64,000 nucleotides of DNA from Spirochaetales bacterium (GCA_018433865.1 JAHDQJ010000002.1:186001-250000), one strand, 5' to 3'. Shown: positions 23,300-33,407, counted from the first letter of the stretch. The notes: a model not told the origin generated them from the sequence alone. Made by a program: numbers and translations.

Positions 23300-25072
23300 G
23301 TGAGAAGAAAAAGGACTGAAGATAGCCAATTGCATGCGTATGACCAGGTGATGCTGGCAAATCAGAGCCAAGTGGCTCGGACCATGTATGTCAGCCTCCT
23401 GTGCATACTCGTCGGCATCATCGCAGGTCTCGGAGCCGTCGGATTCAAGTACCTGATAGAATTCTTCCACAACCTGCTGTTCGAAGGGACACTCTCCTTC
23501 GCCTCGAGCCGTGTACGCGGCCCCTCTCCATGGGGAGCACTCGTCATCATCGTCCCGGCGATCGGCATCACCGTGGCAAACCTGATCACCACCAAGTGGG
23601 CACCAGAGGCCAAAGGACACGGAGTCCCCGAGGTCATGGTCGCGGTCTCCGAGAACAAGGGAAAGATCCGGCCGGTGGTCGCGCTGATCAAGGCGGTCGC
23701 ATCCGCGATCACGATCGGCTCGGGAGGATCGGTCGGCAAAGAGGGTCCGATCGTCCAGATCGGCGCCAGTTTCGGATCGACCTTGGGCCAGGTGGCACGT
23801 CTCTCGTCCCGTGAAACGATCATTCTCGTGGGTGCGGGAGTCGCAGGAGGAATCAGCGCGACATTCAACGCTCCCATCGGCGGGATCATGTTCGCACTCG
23901 AACTTATCCTTCCGGAGTACAGCATCATGACCATCATGCCCTTGGTCGTGGCATCCATCATCGCCACGGCCGTTGCGGCTTTCTTCACGGGAACCCACCC
24001 TGCATTCATCATCCCCGAGTATACGATGGTATCTGCGTATGAGTTGATCTTCTATGTCGCACTCGGCTTGGCAGCCGGAGCAGTCTCCGTCCTGTTCATC
24101 AAGCTCGTGTACGGGATGGAGGACCTCTTCGATTCCATCCGTATCCCCAGCGTGGTCAAATCGGTTGCAGGGGGCTTGGTCGTAGGACTTCTCGGGTACC
24201 TGTGCATGCAACTGTTCGGGTCCTATCATGTGTTCGGTGTCGGCTATGATTTCATCGACGCGATGCTCGAGAACCGCATCACGTTCCTCTGGGCAGCGAT
24301 CCTGCTGTTGGTGCTGAAGCTGCTTGCGAACACCATCACGCTCGCCGCAGGAGGTTCGGGGGGCATCTTCGCCCCCTCACTGTTCTTGGGAGCAGCACTC
24401 GGCGGAGCGATCGGCATCATGGTCAACCTGCTCTTCCCCGAGACCACCGGACCGATCTCAGCCTATGCGATAGTGGGCATGGCAGCGATTGTCTCCGGAG
24501 TCACCGGAGGCGTCCTGACCGCCATCATCATGGTATTCGAGATGACCAGGGATTATGCGATCATGCTCCCGCTGATGCTCAGTGCCGTGCTCAGCTATTT
24601 CACTGCAAAGATCCTCTATCGTGAGACCATGTACACGGAAAAGTTGACACGACGTGGCATCAGCATCCAGTTTGACAAGCGGATCCCGACGCTGAAAACC
24701 CTTTCGGTCGGAGAGATCATGAAACGGGAGATCATCAGTTGCACGACCGCGCAAACCGTTGCCCGTGCAGTGCAAACCATGCATGACCACAAGATAGGAC
24801 TCCTGCCTGTCATAGATGACGGGACAGTCATCGGAACCATCGGATACGCTGAGATCCATGAGACGAAGCCAGAGGAGCATGAGCCTATCATGCGTCTGGT
24901 ACGCCACAACCCGATCACGATTCCGAAGAATGCAAATCTCTATGAGGCACTGCAGGTCATGCGAAGCCTGGAGTCGAACATCCTGATCGTCACCGAAGAG
25001 GACAAGGCGGTCGGTTTCGTGACCGCGAACAGGATACTGAGGCATTACTTGGCAAAGAAACAGCTCTCCTAA
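23300..25072 (+). CDS. ClC-family chloride channel/antiporter with two CBS domains
   Basis: Protein of 590 residues. A ClC membrane domain has the selectivity segments GSGGSVGKEGPIVQIG (gating Glu present; Lys where Arg is usual) and GGSGGIFAPSLFLGAALGG. A cytoplasmic CBS pair follows from about residue 470 (VGEIMKREIISC.. and ..RHNPITIPKNANL). Whether it is a channel or an H+/Cl- exchanger cannot be said. GTG 23300 has GAGGAG upstream. It overlaps the convergent livF stop by 4 nt. Confidence 0.92.
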   Translation: MRRKRTEDSQLHAYDQVMLANQSQVARTMYVSLLCILVGIIAGLGAVGFKYLIEFFHNLLFEGTLSFASSRVRGPSPWGALVIIVPAIGITVANLITTKWAPEAKGHGVPEVMVAVSENKGKIRPVVALIKAVASAITIGSGGSVGKEGPIVQIGASFGSTLGQVARLSSRETIILVGAGVAGGISATFNAPIGGIMFALELILPEYSIMTIMPLVVASIIATAVAAFFTGTHPAFIIPEYTMVSAYELIFYVALGLAAGAVSVLFIKLVYGMEDLFDSIRIPSVVKSVAGGLVVGLLGYLCMQLFGSYHVFGVGYDFIDAMLENRITFLWAAILLLVLKLLANTITLAAGGSGGIFAPSLFLGAALGGAIGIMVNLLFPETTGPISAYAIVGMAAIVSGVTGGVLTAIIMVFEMTRDYAIMLPLMLSAVLSYFTAKILYRETMYTEKLTRRGISIQFDKRIPTLKTLSVGEIMKREIISCTTAQTVARAVQTMHDHKIGLLPVIDDGTVIGTIGYAEIHETKPEEHEPIMRLVRHNPITIPKNANLYEALQVMRSLESNILIVTEEDKAVGFVTANRILRHYLAKKQLS

Positions 25073-25785
25073 CGACTCTTCCCGAGATAGGCCACCTTGA
25101 TCCGCTCATCTGAGAGCAACTGTTGCCCGGAACCGGTCATCGTGATGCGCCCGGTCTCGAGTACATACCCCCTGTTTGCCGTCTTCAATGCCACATTTGC
25201 ATTCTGTTCGATCAAGAGTACCGTGACCCCCGCCTCATTGATGCGGCGGATGATGGAGAATATTTCCTTGACCACCAGCGGGGCAAGTCCCAATGAAGGC
25301 TCATCCATCATGATCAGCTTCGGAGCGGCCATCAGTGCCCGGCCCACGGCCAACATCTGTTGCTCTCCTCCGGACAAGGTTCCTGCCATCTGCCAATGAC
25401 GCTCCTTGAGGCGAGGAAACAGCTCATACACCCTGTTGAGATTGGACTCGATCTCTTCCTTGTCACTTTGGAGATAGGCTCCGAGCTTGAGATTCTCCAA
25501 TGTGGTGAGGTTTGCGAAGACCCTCCTCCCCTCAGGGACCAGGACGATGCCTTTCCCTACGATCTTCTGGGTATCGAGTCCGTTGATCTTGTCCCCGTGG
25601 TAACTGATGGACCCACTCTCCATGGGCACCAAGCCCATGATCGCACGCAAAGTCGTGGACTTGCCCGCCCCGTTCGCTCCGATCAACGTGACGATCTCAT
25701 GCTCGGCCACTTCGAACGAAATGCCATCCAATGCGACGATTCCACCGTAGCAGACCCGCAGGTCCTGTATGTGCAATAAGCTCAT
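25069..25785 (-). CDS. livF: Branched-chain amino acid ABC transporter ATPase
   Basis: ATPase of 238 residues, last gene of the liv operon. Walker A GANGAGKST, signature LSGGEQQ, Walker B LIMMDEPS. It follows livG with an ATGA overlap. Energises import through LivH/LivM. Confidence 0.93.
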   Translation of the reverse strand: MSLLHIQDLRVCYGGIVALDGISFEVAEHEIVTLIGANGAGKSTTLRAIMGLVPMESGSISYHGDKINGLDTQKIVGKGIVLVPEGRRVFANLTTLENLKLGAYLQSDKEEIESNLNRVYELFPRLKERHWQMAGTLSGGEQQMLAVGRALMAAPKLIMMDEPSLGLAPLVVKEIFSIIRRINEAGVTVLLIEQNANVALKTANRGYVLETGRITMTGSGQQLLSDERIKVAYLGKSR

Positions 25786-26621
25786 GCTTCCTCAACCCCC
25801 AGATATGCTTGGATCACGGCCGGATTGTTCTGGACTTCCTTTGCAGTTCCCACCGCGATGGTCTCACCATAGTCGAGCACATAAATCTTGTCCGAGATAT
25901 CCATGACCAGATTCATGTGATGTTCGATCAGAAAGACCGTGAGCGAGAAGGACTCCTTGATCGACTGTATGAACGAGGCAAGCTCCTCGGTCTCCTTCGG
26001 ATTCATCCCTGCTGCCGGTTCATCAAGCAGCAGGAGCGAGGGTTCGGTTGCCAACGCACGTGCGATCTCAAGCCTTCTCTGCTTTCCGTAGGGGAGCGAA
26101 GAGGCCTTCTCATCAAGATGTTCCTCGAGTCCGACGGTCCTGAGCAATTCACGGGATTTGTCGCGCATCGAGCGCTCCTCCGCCCTGTTCAGGCGGAAAG
26201 TCGCACGCAGAAGCCCCGCGTTGATCCTGCAGTGTTTCGCGATCAAGACATTCTCAAACACCGTGAGATCCTTGAACAGCCGGATGTTCTGGAATGTCCG
26301 TGCCATCCCGAGTCGTGTGATCTTGTCAGGAGTGTTGACGACCTGGCGGGTGAAGTGGGAACGATCCTTGCCTCCGTAGATCTTCTTCATCTTCGCCCGG
26401 GGATGGTTCTCCCCGATGATCTCGCCTTGGAAGATGACCCGGCCGTTCGTCGGGACATACCCTCCGGTGATCACGTTGAATGCGGTGGTCTTTCCCGCTC
26501 CGTTCGGTCCGATGAGCGCCGTGATATGTCCTTTCGGGATCTCGATGTTCAGGTCATCGACGGCCACCACTCCGCCGAACTGCATGGTAAGGTGCTCGGT
26601 CTTCAGTACGATCTCGTCCAT
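25782..26621 (-). CDS. livG: Branched-chain amino acid ABC transporter ATPase
   Basis: ATPase of 279 residues. Walker A GPNGAGKTT; the signature is altered to LPYGKQRR, which is usual for LivG; Walker B LLLLDEPAAGMN. Two adjacent ATG codons (26624 and 26621) follow GGGAGG; 26621 has the better spacing. The start overlaps the livM stop, so translation is coupled. Confidence 0.93.
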   Translation of the reverse strand: MDEIVLKTEHLTMQFGGVVAVDDLNIEIPKGHITALIGPNGAGKTTAFNVITGGYVPTNGRVIFQGEIIGENHPRAKMKKIYGGKDRSHFTRQVVNTPDKITRLGMARTFQNIRLFKDLTVFENVLIAKHCRINAGLLRATFRLNRAEERSMRDKSRELLRTVGLEEHLDEKASSLPYGKQRRLEIARALATEPSLLLLDEPAAGMNPKETEELASFIQSIKESFSLTVFLIEHHMNLVMDISDKIYVLDYGETIAVGTAKEVQNNPAVIQAYLGVEEA

Positions 26622-27751
26622 CATGCACCTCCCTTTGCGTTTTTTCGCCGCTTGAATCGACCGAGTATCCTGTCCCAACTGAACTCATTGGTGCCCATCA
26701 GGCCTCTCCGGTAAATCAACACCACCACCATGAGAAGGATGGAGAAGATGACCATCCGGAACCCTGTCTTGAAGAGCGGGACTTGCCATCCGAACAGATC
26801 CAATGGCTGGTCGAAGAAACGCAACCACCACTCCTTCGACGCGGTGACAAGGAAGGAAGCAAGGACGCTGCCGGTGACGCTGCCGATTCCTCCGATCACG
26901 ACGATGAGGAGAATATCGTAAGTCAGTGCGATCGAGAAAGTTTTCGCCTCTATGGACCGCATGTACATCGCCAGCAAGCCTCCGGCCAAGGCGGAGAAGA
27001 AGGAACTGATGATGAAACTCACCGATTTGTGCTTGAAGAGGCTGATACCCATCGCTTCTGCGGCGATCTCATCCTCCCGAATGGCCAGGAAAGCCCTTCC
27101 GTAGGACGACCTGATGAGCATCACGATGAGCATGATGCAAATCGCCGAGATGACGAACGGAGTAACCAAGGAGGGAACGAGACCTCCGAACATCTTGGGG
27201 AATCCGGGAATCTTGTTCAGCCCGTAGGAACCATTGGTGACACCGTCAAGCTGAGGGGAAGAGAAGATCGCCCTGATGATCTCGGAAAGCCCGAGCGTCG
27301 CGATGGCAAGGTAGTCACTCTTCAATCGCAACACAGCCACACCTACGATCGCTGCGATGATCGCCGCGATCGAAGCTCCGAGTATGAGAGCGAAGAATGG
27401 GTAGAGGCTCTGGAACCATGGGGGCAAACTACCGAGGAAAACCTTGAAAACCCGTATCGAAGGGTGGACGCCGCTCATGTAGTAGACGCCCTCAAGGCTG
27501 CTGACGGGAATCAGGAGGATTGCCGTCACATAAGCTCCGATTGACATGAAGCCTGCCTGCCCGAGGCTGAACAGCCCGGTGAAACCGTTGAGCAGGTTCA
27601 TCGAGACTGCGACCAATGCAAGGATGGCACTCTTCTGCAGGATCGAGATCAACATGCCGTTTCCGGTGCGGTTGAAGTGGAGCCAATAGAGCAGCCCGAC
27701 AAGCAATGCCGCAGAGATGATGGTCAGGATGGTATTTCTTCTTGTATGCAT
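26621..27751 (-). CDS. livM: Branched-chain amino acid ABC transporter permease
   Basis: Permease of 376 residues with about nine spans. It contains GFTGLFSLGQAGFMSIGAY near the N-terminus and the EAA-like loop AIREDEIAAEAMGIS characteristic of LivM. It starts a few nt after livH. The basic C-terminal tail is longer than usual. Confidence 0.92.
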   Translation of the reverse strand: MHTRRNTILTIISAALLVGLLYWLHFNRTGNGMLISILQKSAILALVAVSMNLLNGFTGLFSLGQAGFMSIGAYVTAILLIPVSSLEGVYYMSGVHPSIRVFKVFLGSLPPWFQSLYPFFALILGASIAAIIAAIVGVAVLRLKSDYLAIATLGLSEIIRAIFSSPQLDGVTNGSYGLNKIPGFPKMFGGLVPSLVTPFVISAICIMLIVMLIRSSYGRAFLAIREDEIAAEAMGISLFKHKSVSFIISSFFSALAGGLLAMYMRSIEAKTFSIALTYDILLIVVIGGIGSVTGSVLASFLVTASKEWWLRFFDQPLDLFGWQVPLFKTGFRMVIFSILLMVVVLIYRRGLMGTNEFSWDRILGRFKRRKNAKGGA

Positions 27752-27754
27752 GGA

Positions 27755-28636
27755 TTATACTTTCTCCACGGTTTTTTCGCCGAACAATCCGGTTGGCTTG
27801 ACCAGAAGCATGACGATCAGCAGGAGGAATGTGAAGGCATCGGAGAAGGTCGAATACCCGAGCGCGACCAACAGTGTCTCCACGATTCCGATGAAGAAAC
27901 CTCCGATGACCGCACCGGGAATATTGCCGATGCCACCGAACACAGCCGCGACGAAACACTTCAGCCCCGGCAATGTTCCCGAGAATGGGGTGACCGACAT
28001 GCGGTCCGTGAAATAGAGGATGGAACCTATTCCCGCAAGCAGCGATCCGATTGCGAAGGTGACCGTGATGACCCGGTTGATGTTGATTCCCATCAGCTTT
28101 GCGGTCTCGAAATCCTTGCTCGCGGCACGCATCGCCATCCCGGTCTTCGTCTTGTTCACCAAGAGGATCAGCAAGGCGACGAGAATGATGGTCAGCACGG
28201 GAGTCATGAGTGTCACCAACGATGCACTCAATTCTCCGATACGGAAGATCCTCTTGAGCAGGGGAATCTCCGGATATCCCCTGGGAATGGCCGTGAACAG
28301 GTAGGTTGCGAGGTTCTGCAGCAGGTAGGAGACACCGATGGCACTGATCATGATCGACATCCTCGGAGAGGACCTGAGCGGCTTGTACGCCAGTCGTTCG
28401 ATGACCACACCCATGACCGTGGTGATCACCAGTGTGATGACGATCGCGATCGGCCAGGGAAAACTGGCAAGCGCGAAGATCATGAAATAGCCGGCCATCA
28501 TGAAAATATCGCCATGGGCAAAGTTGATCAGGCGCAAGATACCGTAGACCAACGTGTAGCCGATGGCAATCAGACCATACGCCCCTCCAAGGGAGATACC
28601 GGTCAGACAATGCTGCAGGAACGTCGTGATACTCAT
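27755..28636 (-). CDS. livH: Branched-chain amino acid ABC transporter permease
   Basis: Permease of 293 residues. The N-terminus LTGISLGGAYGLIAIGYTLVYG and INFAHGDIFM are diagnostic for LivH, and RAASKDFETAKLMGIN is the ATPase-contact loop. Its ribosome-binding site is weak. An inverted repeat at 28672-28698 separates it from livK. Confidence 0.92.
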   Translation of the reverse strand: MSITTFLQHCLTGISLGGAYGLIAIGYTLVYGILRLINFAHGDIFMMAGYFMIFALASFPWPIAIVITLVITTVMGVVIERLAYKPLRSSPRMSIMISAIGVSYLLQNLATYLFTAIPRGYPEIPLLKRIFRIGELSASLVTLMTPVLTIILVALLILLVNKTKTGMAMRAASKDFETAKLMGININRVITVTFAIGSLLAGIGSILYFTDRMSVTPFSGTLPGLKCFVAAVFGGIGNIPGAVIGGFFIGIVETLLVALGYSTFSDAFTFLLLIVMLLVKPTGLFGEKTVEKV

Positions 28637-28671
28637 GCGAACCCCTTATGTGACGTGGAATAGGGATTGTC

Positions 28672-28698
28672 GCCGGGACGGAACTGTCATCCCGGCGA
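28672..28698 (-). terminator. Intercistronic hairpin between livK and livH
   Basis: 8-bp stem CGCCGGGA/TCCCGGCG with an 11-nt loop and no T-tract. Such stems after a binding-protein gene usually protect its mRNA and lower downstream expression rather than ending transcription. Confidence 0.6.
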
Positions 28699-28716
28699 GG
28701 TATGGGATGAGGGCTG

Positions 28717-29880
28717 TCAGAGGACGCTGACAGTCTTCAGGAACTTGAATTGTCCGTCCTTGATAACCTTGATGAAGGCGAGATCCTTGTCAGCATCGCC
28801 GTTCTCATCGAACACGATCTTTCCGGTCACCCCTTCCACCGAGACATCGACCAGCGCGTCCCTGATGGCAGGACCCTTGGTGGAGTTCGCTGCCTTGATG
28901 GCCTCGAGCGCTACCAGATACGCATCATAGCCAAGTGCGGATACGGCGGGGATGATGTCGGGCTGCTTGTTCTCGACCAGATAGGACTTGAACCCGGTGA
29001 TGAACTTCGCGGCTTCTTCGGTAGCCGGGTCGGCATCGTCGAAGAATGTGGAGAGGACCACGCCCTCTGCACTTGCTCCGGCATTCTCGATGATCGAAGA
29101 GTTCTCCCACGTATCGCCAGCCATGATCTTCGCGGTGATTCCAAGTTCGCGGGCCTGCTTGATGATCAGCGGTGCCGTGGCTATGGACGAAGGAGCGAAG
29201 ATTACATCAGGGTTGGCAGCCTTGATATTCGTCAGGATCGATTTGAAATCTGTGGTGTTGGTCTGGAATTGTTGTTCGCTGACCACATTTCCCCCAAGCT
29301 GGAGGAACGCACGCTTGAAGAAGTTGCCCAGTCCGCTCGAGTAGTCATCGCCAAGCTGTGTGATGACCGCAGCCTTCTTCGCGCCCTCCTGCCAGGCATA
29401 GTTTGCCATGACGGTTCCTTGGAACGGATCGAGGAAGCATACACGGAAGTAGTAGTCGTTTCCGAAGGTGACCTGCGGGTTCGTGCAAGATGCACCGATT
29501 GCGGGAACCTGGTTGTCGAGGAAGATATCGCCAGCTGCGATCGAGACGCCGGAACCGTAGGATCCGATGATCACCGAAGCTCCGCTGCTGATCAGGCTTT
29601 GCGCTGCGGTCACCGCCTCAGTCTTGTCAGACTTGTTGTCAGCTTCCACCAACCGGACCTTGTAGGTCTCCCCGCCTACCGTCACGGTAGGATAGACCTT
29701 GTTGGCATAACGGATGCCCAATACCTCCTGGAACCCTCCGCCGCCATTCTCACCCGTCTGCGGCTCGAATACTCCGATGACGATTTCCTTCTCCCCGCCC
29801 GCACTTTCGGCTTTTCCACCGGCGAACAGGAATTGGCATGCAAGCAAAGCGATCAATACGAACACAACGATCCTTTTCAT
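28717..29880 (-). CDS. livK: Branched-chain amino acid ABC transporter substrate-binding protein
   Basis: Periplasmic binding protein of 387 residues, Leu/Ile/Val-binding (type 1 periplasmic fold) family. The signal peptide ends ..LFAGGKAES, a form common in spirochaetal binding proteins. IVIGVFEPQTGENG and the GSYGSGVSIAAGDI segment fit the family. Start 29880 has GGAGG 7 nt upstream. First gene of livKHMGF. The exact amino acid bound is not readable. Confidence 0.92.
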   Translation of the reverse strand: MKRIVVFVLIALLACQFLFAGGKAESAGGEKEIVIGVFEPQTGENGGGGFQEVLGIRYANKVYPTVTVGGETYKVRLVEADNKSDKTEAVTAAQSLISSGASVIIGSYGSGVSIAAGDIFLDNQVPAIGASCTNPQVTFGNDYYFRVCFLDPFQGTVMANYAWQEGAKKAAVITQLGDDYSSGLGNFFKRAFLQLGGNVVSEQQFQTNTTDFKSILTNIKAANPDVIFAPSSIATAPLIIKQARELGITAKIMAGDTWENSSIIENAGASAEGVVLSTFFDDADPATEEAAKFITGFKSYLVENKQPDIIPAVSALGYDAYLVALEAIKAANSTKGPAIRDALVDVSVEGVTGKIVFDENGDADKDLAFIKVIKDGQFKFLKTVSVL

Positions 29881-30018
29881 ACATATTCCTCCGGAATGTG
29901 ATTGAGATGTCATAATTATTATCCCGTACTAGAAAAGACACAAGGGAAATTTTCAGCTCCGCGTAAAATGAACGGGGACCGGCTGGTCGTTCCTTGAAAT
30001 ATTTGCGATACTTAGGGC

Positions 30019-30867
30019 ATGGCAGACATAAAAAAGACACTCCACGTCGCGGGGAAGGTGAACCTGCATACCCACTCATGGTATTGCGGTCATGGAACCG
30101 GCACGTTGTCTGAGTATGTACAGGCAGCCCAGTCCCTTGGATTCACGGCCCTCGGACTCAGTGAACACTGTCCGGTCCCGGATGATCGGTGGCGGGAATC
30201 CCGCATGCCCTACAGCAGCATCGACACATACATGACCGAGTGCAGGCAATTGCAGTCCCGGGAACGGGGATTGCAGATCCTCTGCGGATTCGAATGCGAT
30301 CACGATCCGCGGTATGTTGCATGGTACCGTGAACGATTGCTGGAAAATCGATTCACCGACTATATCGCCTTCGGTGTCCACCATGTGGACGGACCCGACG
30401 GCAAGGAAACCTATGCACCGAAACTCCCTCCTACGAAACAATCGCTGCACACTTACACCAACCGGTACGTCGATGCTCTGCAATCGGGAAATTATCTGTT
30501 CGGTGTACACCCCGATCTGTTCGGAGTGTTCTATACCAGGTGGGATGATGAAGCCGCCAGCTGTTCACGAGAGATCCTGCGCTGTGCGAAGGACATGGGC
30601 ATCCCGCTTGAGATAAACGGATATGGTCTGCGCAAGACTCCGATACACACGGAGACCGGACCGAGGCAACCGTATCCTTTGCGCGAATTCTGGGAACTTG
30701 CAGCTGAGGAGGAGGTCATCACGATCGTGAACAGCGATGCGCATGACCCTCGGGATCTCGACTTGCGGGGCGTGGGAGCATTCGAGCTGGCAGCAGAGAT
30801 GGGCATCACCGTTTCCGGGTGGTCAGTCGTACAAGAGGGCAAGAACCTGACGATAACACCGGCCTGA
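30019..30867 (+). CDS. PHP-family histidinol-phosphatase
   Basis: Protein of 282 residues with the trinuclear metal site of the PHP superfamily: NLHTHSWYCGHG, LSEHCP, GFECDHDP, FGVHH and NSDAHDP. It is closest to HisJ-type histidinol-phosphatases (step 8 of histidine synthesis), but related phosphoesterases cannot be excluded. No ribosome-binding site is seen. An extended -10 (TGC-GATACT, 30004-30012) ends 6 nt before ATG 30019, so the mRNA is likely leaderless. Convergent with the SDR gene. Confidence 0.82.
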   Translation: MADIKKTLHVAGKVNLHTHSWYCGHGTGTLSEYVQAAQSLGFTALGLSEHCPVPDDRWRESRMPYSSIDTYMTECRQLQSRERGLQILCGFECDHDPRYVAWYRERLLENRFTDYIAFGVHHVDGPDGKETYAPKLPPTKQSLHTYTNRYVDALQSGNYLFGVHPDLFGVFYTRWDDEAASCSREILRCAKDMGIPLEINGYGLRKTPIHTETGPRQPYPLREFWELAAEEEVITIVNSDAHDPRDLDLRGVGAFELAAEMGITVSGWSVVQEGKNLTITPA

Positions 30868-30871
30868 ACAT

Positions 30872-31678
30872 TCAGTTCCCGTTCTCCGCATACTGCCGAC
30901 TCTTCGCCGCGAACGTGCAGATCATCCAGTCGGCCAGGCGTGGGAAGCCGCGGTACGCGAATGCGGCGAGTTTCCCTGATGGGGTAAGGACCACTACGTT
31001 CTTCCGTCTATCGACCGAACGGATGATCGCTTTGGCAGTCTCCTGTTGTGTCTGGCTGTTCCTGCGTCCTGCCAGCGGAACCAATGAGCCGTTCGCAGCA
31101 TAGACCACTTTGTCAGGGTCGTTCTCGGTGAAACCGACATGCACGATCCCGACATGGACACCTGCAGGAGCGACCTCAGCCCGCAGGGATTGGCTGAACG
31201 CGGTAAGTGCGCCCTTGCTTGCTGCGTAGAGTGCAATGCGTGGCAGGCCATGAAGTGCGGCCAAGCTGGAAACGAATATCACGCTGCCTCTCGATGCAAT
31301 CAGGAGGGGGAGCGCAGAACGGGTCATGTAGGCCGATCCGAGCATGTTGATCCGCACCATGGCATCCATCACCTCGAAAGAGGTCTCGAGCACGGTACCG
31401 CGCATCGCCATGCCTGCATTGTTGATCAGGATATCGAGCCGGCCCTGCGCATTCGCAATCTCAGCAACCACCCGTTCACATGAAGGGGCATCGGAGATAT
31501 CGGCCTGGATGCCGAACAGCCGGGTACCCTCAGGATCGATGGCATGCACGGCATGTTCGAGGGACTCCCGGTTCCTCCCGCAGATAAACACGATGTCGCC
31601 ACGCTGGACATACATCCGGGCGATTTCCCTTCCGATCCCTTTGCTTCCACCAGTAACGAGGACTACCTTCCTTTCCAC
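30872..31678 (-). CDS. Short-chain dehydrogenase/reductase
   Basis: SDR of 268 residues. Cofactor loop TGGSKGIG, NNAGMAM, catalytic Ser in FVSSLAALHG and the YAASK pair are present. The C-terminal AYRGFPRLADWMI resembles 3-ketodihydrosphingosine-reductase-like SDRs of lipid metabolism, but this is only a hint. Starts at GTG 31678, 3 nt after the CPBP gene, and is probably cotranscribed with it and the epimerase gene. Confidence 0.85.
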   Translation of the reverse strand: MERKVVLVTGGSKGIGREIARMYVQRGDIVFICGRNRESLEHAVHAIDPEGTRLFGIQADISDAPSCERVVAEIANAQGRLDILINNAGMAMRGTVLETSFEVMDAMVRINMLGSAYMTRSALPLLIASRGSVIFVSSLAALHGLPRIALYAASKGALTAFSQSLRAEVAPAGVHVGIVHVGFTENDPDKVVYAANGSLVPLAGRRNSQTQQETAKAIIRSVDRRKNVVVLTPSGKLAAFAYRGFPRLADWMICTFAAKSRQYAENGN

Positions 31679-31681
31679 GGC

Positions 31682-32407
31682 CTACCCCTTTCTCCCGACC
31701 AGATGCATGTCGGATCGATAATGGAACGCTGACAACCCGTTCACGATAGCCAATGCACAGTGGATGAGCCACGCGAAGCATACCGAGCCGGATGCTTGGG
31801 TCAAGATGCAGAGGACATACCCGAGCACCACAGCCCCTACGGCTTCCTGTACGCCTTTCGGAACATGAGCCAGCCCATAGATGGCGACATTGATGCCGAC
31901 AGCGAGGGGGAACCCCATGGTCTCGGTACAAACGGTCAACAACACGCCACGGAACATGAACTCATACGCAAGAAGATAGAGCGACCACAAGCTGACGTGC
32001 AGCACGATGGTCCTTACTTTCCATTCGGAAAGACGAATCTCCGGATACCGGCCGAAATCTCCGTGCGAACGGGCAATCTTCCTGTTCTTGTTCCAACTGG
32101 CGAAAGCGAGCAGGACGGTCAGGGAGATCGCGAGCGGCCAGTGTCCGCTCGGCCGGCGCAATCCCATCATGGCCAGGTTGAGCGAAGGATACAGGATCAA
32201 TGAGAGCATGGGAACGGCGACACCGAACAGGATCGTCCCGAGAAGCTTGTTCCCGATGAACCAGGCAGCAGCTCCGAAACGTCGGTCGAGCCAAGAGCGC
32301 AACGGCACATGCTCGACGGTGAACCAGTAGAGCATGAAACTGAGCGTCGCACCGATGAGCAACCATGCAGCACGCGCGTGGGAACCACCTTGCATATACC
32401 AATCCAC
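31682..32407 (-). CDS. CPBP-family membrane protein, altered active-site motif
   Basis: Membrane protein of 241 residues. Motif 1 reads YEFMFRG, where most CPBP proteases have EExxxR, so the first Glu is replaced by Tyr. Motif 2 is YGLAHVP and a late LIHCALAIVN follows. Loss of one acidic residue raises doubt about protease activity. Starts at GTG 32407 with AGGAG upstream. It lies between an SDR and an NAD epimerase gene. Confidence 0.75.
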   Translation of the reverse strand: MDWYMQGGSHARAAWLLIGATLSFMLYWFTVEHVPLRSWLDRRFGAAAWFIGNKLLGTILFGVAVPMLSLILYPSLNLAMMGLRRPSGHWPLAISLTVLLAFASWNKNRKIARSHGDFGRYPEIRLSEWKVRTIVLHVSLWSLYLLAYEFMFRGVLLTVCTETMGFPLAVGINVAIYGLAHVPKGVQEAVGAVVLGYVLCILTQASGSVCFAWLIHCALAIVNGLSAFHYRSDMHLVGRKG

Positions 32408-32417
32408 GATCTCTCTC

Positions 32418-33407
32418 CTATGCGGGAAATTTCCCCTGTGCCATCAGCCAGTCCATGCATTCCCGCACCGCAACATCCATCGGGGTACGGGGCATGTCCA
32501 GCTCACGGTGAGCCTTCGAAGAATCATAGTAATGTCCGTCCACGCCGACTTTGGCCATGTGATAGCTCAAGAGCGGCGGTTTATGGGTAACGGCAGCAAT
32601 GGAGGAGGCGATCAGGCCTCCGACCAACGTCACCGGTTTGGGTATGTGGAGGGAAGGAGCCTTCACCTGCAACTCTTGGGCAGCAAGTTCGAAAAACTCC
32701 TTGTACGAAAGATTCCAGTTTCCTGCGATATAGGATTCCCCCACTCTTCCGGCAGTGAGGCTGTTCACTATGGCAGTCGCCACATCACCGACATGGGTCC
32801 AACTCTTGCCTCCCGAGGTATACCCGGGTATGCGTCCCTGCTTGAGTCGGATCAGCATCATCCCGGAACTCGGTGTCGAATCAAAGGGACCGATCATGAA
32901 CGTCGGATGGATGACCAAGGCGGGCAGGTTGTGCGTTGCCACTCGTTGTCGGATCAACTTGAGCGCTTCGTACTTGCTGTCGATATAGTCCAATCCATAG
33001 GAAGCACACCCGAATCCGGTGGTTTCATCGCCGGGGTGTTCCTTGGTCCCCGGGGTGAACGAGTTGGCGGTACCGACACAGACAAGCCGGTCGGCTTGCA
33101 CCCGCTCAACTGCATCGAGGACATGTTCCGTTCCCGTCATGTTCACTGCCCATGAAATCTTGGAACGAGAGGGCCACACACTGGTGTTGGCAGCGGCATG
33201 GATCACCGCATGATACCCATCGAAAGCCCGTACCAGTGATTCGGGTTCCAGAAGGTCTCCCTCCCGTTTCTCAATCGGCAGGTCATCCAAGGTCGGTGTG
33301 GGCTTCCCCCGTTGCACAAATGATCCGACCTGATGTCCGCACGCAAGAAGTTTCCTGACGACATTGCTTCCCAACAGTCCATCGGCACCGGTTACCATTA
33401 CTTTCAT
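32418..33407 (-). CDS. NAD-dependent epimerase/dehydratase family protein
   Basis: Extended SDR of 329 residues: VTGADGLLGSNV cofactor loop, VIHAAANTSVW, SFTPGTKE, catalytic YIDSK, and TGGKSWTHVGDVA. It resembles dihydroflavonol-4-reductase-like enzymes; the substrate is unknown. The frame is open to 33515, but ATG 33407 has a -10 TATACT (33415-33420) only 7 nt upstream and no ribosome-binding site: probably leaderless. First gene of a three-gene operon. Confidence 0.85.
   Translation of the reverse strand: MKVMVTGADGLLGSNVVRKLLACGHQVGSFVQRGKPTPTLDDLPIEKREGDLLEPESLVRAFDGYHAVIHAAANTSVWPSRSKISWAVNMTGTEHVLDAVERVQADRLVCVGTANSFTPGTKEHPGDETTGFGCASYGLDYIDSKYEALKLIRQRVATHNLPALVIHPTFMIGPFDSTPSSGMMLIRLKQGRIPGYTSGGKSWTHVGDVATAIVNSLTAGRVGESYIAGNWNLSYKEFFELAAQELQVKAPSLHIPKPVTLVGGLIASSIAAVTHKPPLLSYHMAKVGVDGHYYDSSKAHRELDMPRTPMDVAVRECMDWLMAQGKFPA

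Noticed and set aside
22472-24229. Long minus-strand open frame of 585 codons opposite ccsA and the ClC gene, with similar long antisense frames at 11164-12222 and 5563-6642
   Set aside because: The opposite strand encodes clear families there; the antisense products are Asp/Arg/His-rich compositional shadows with no start signals.
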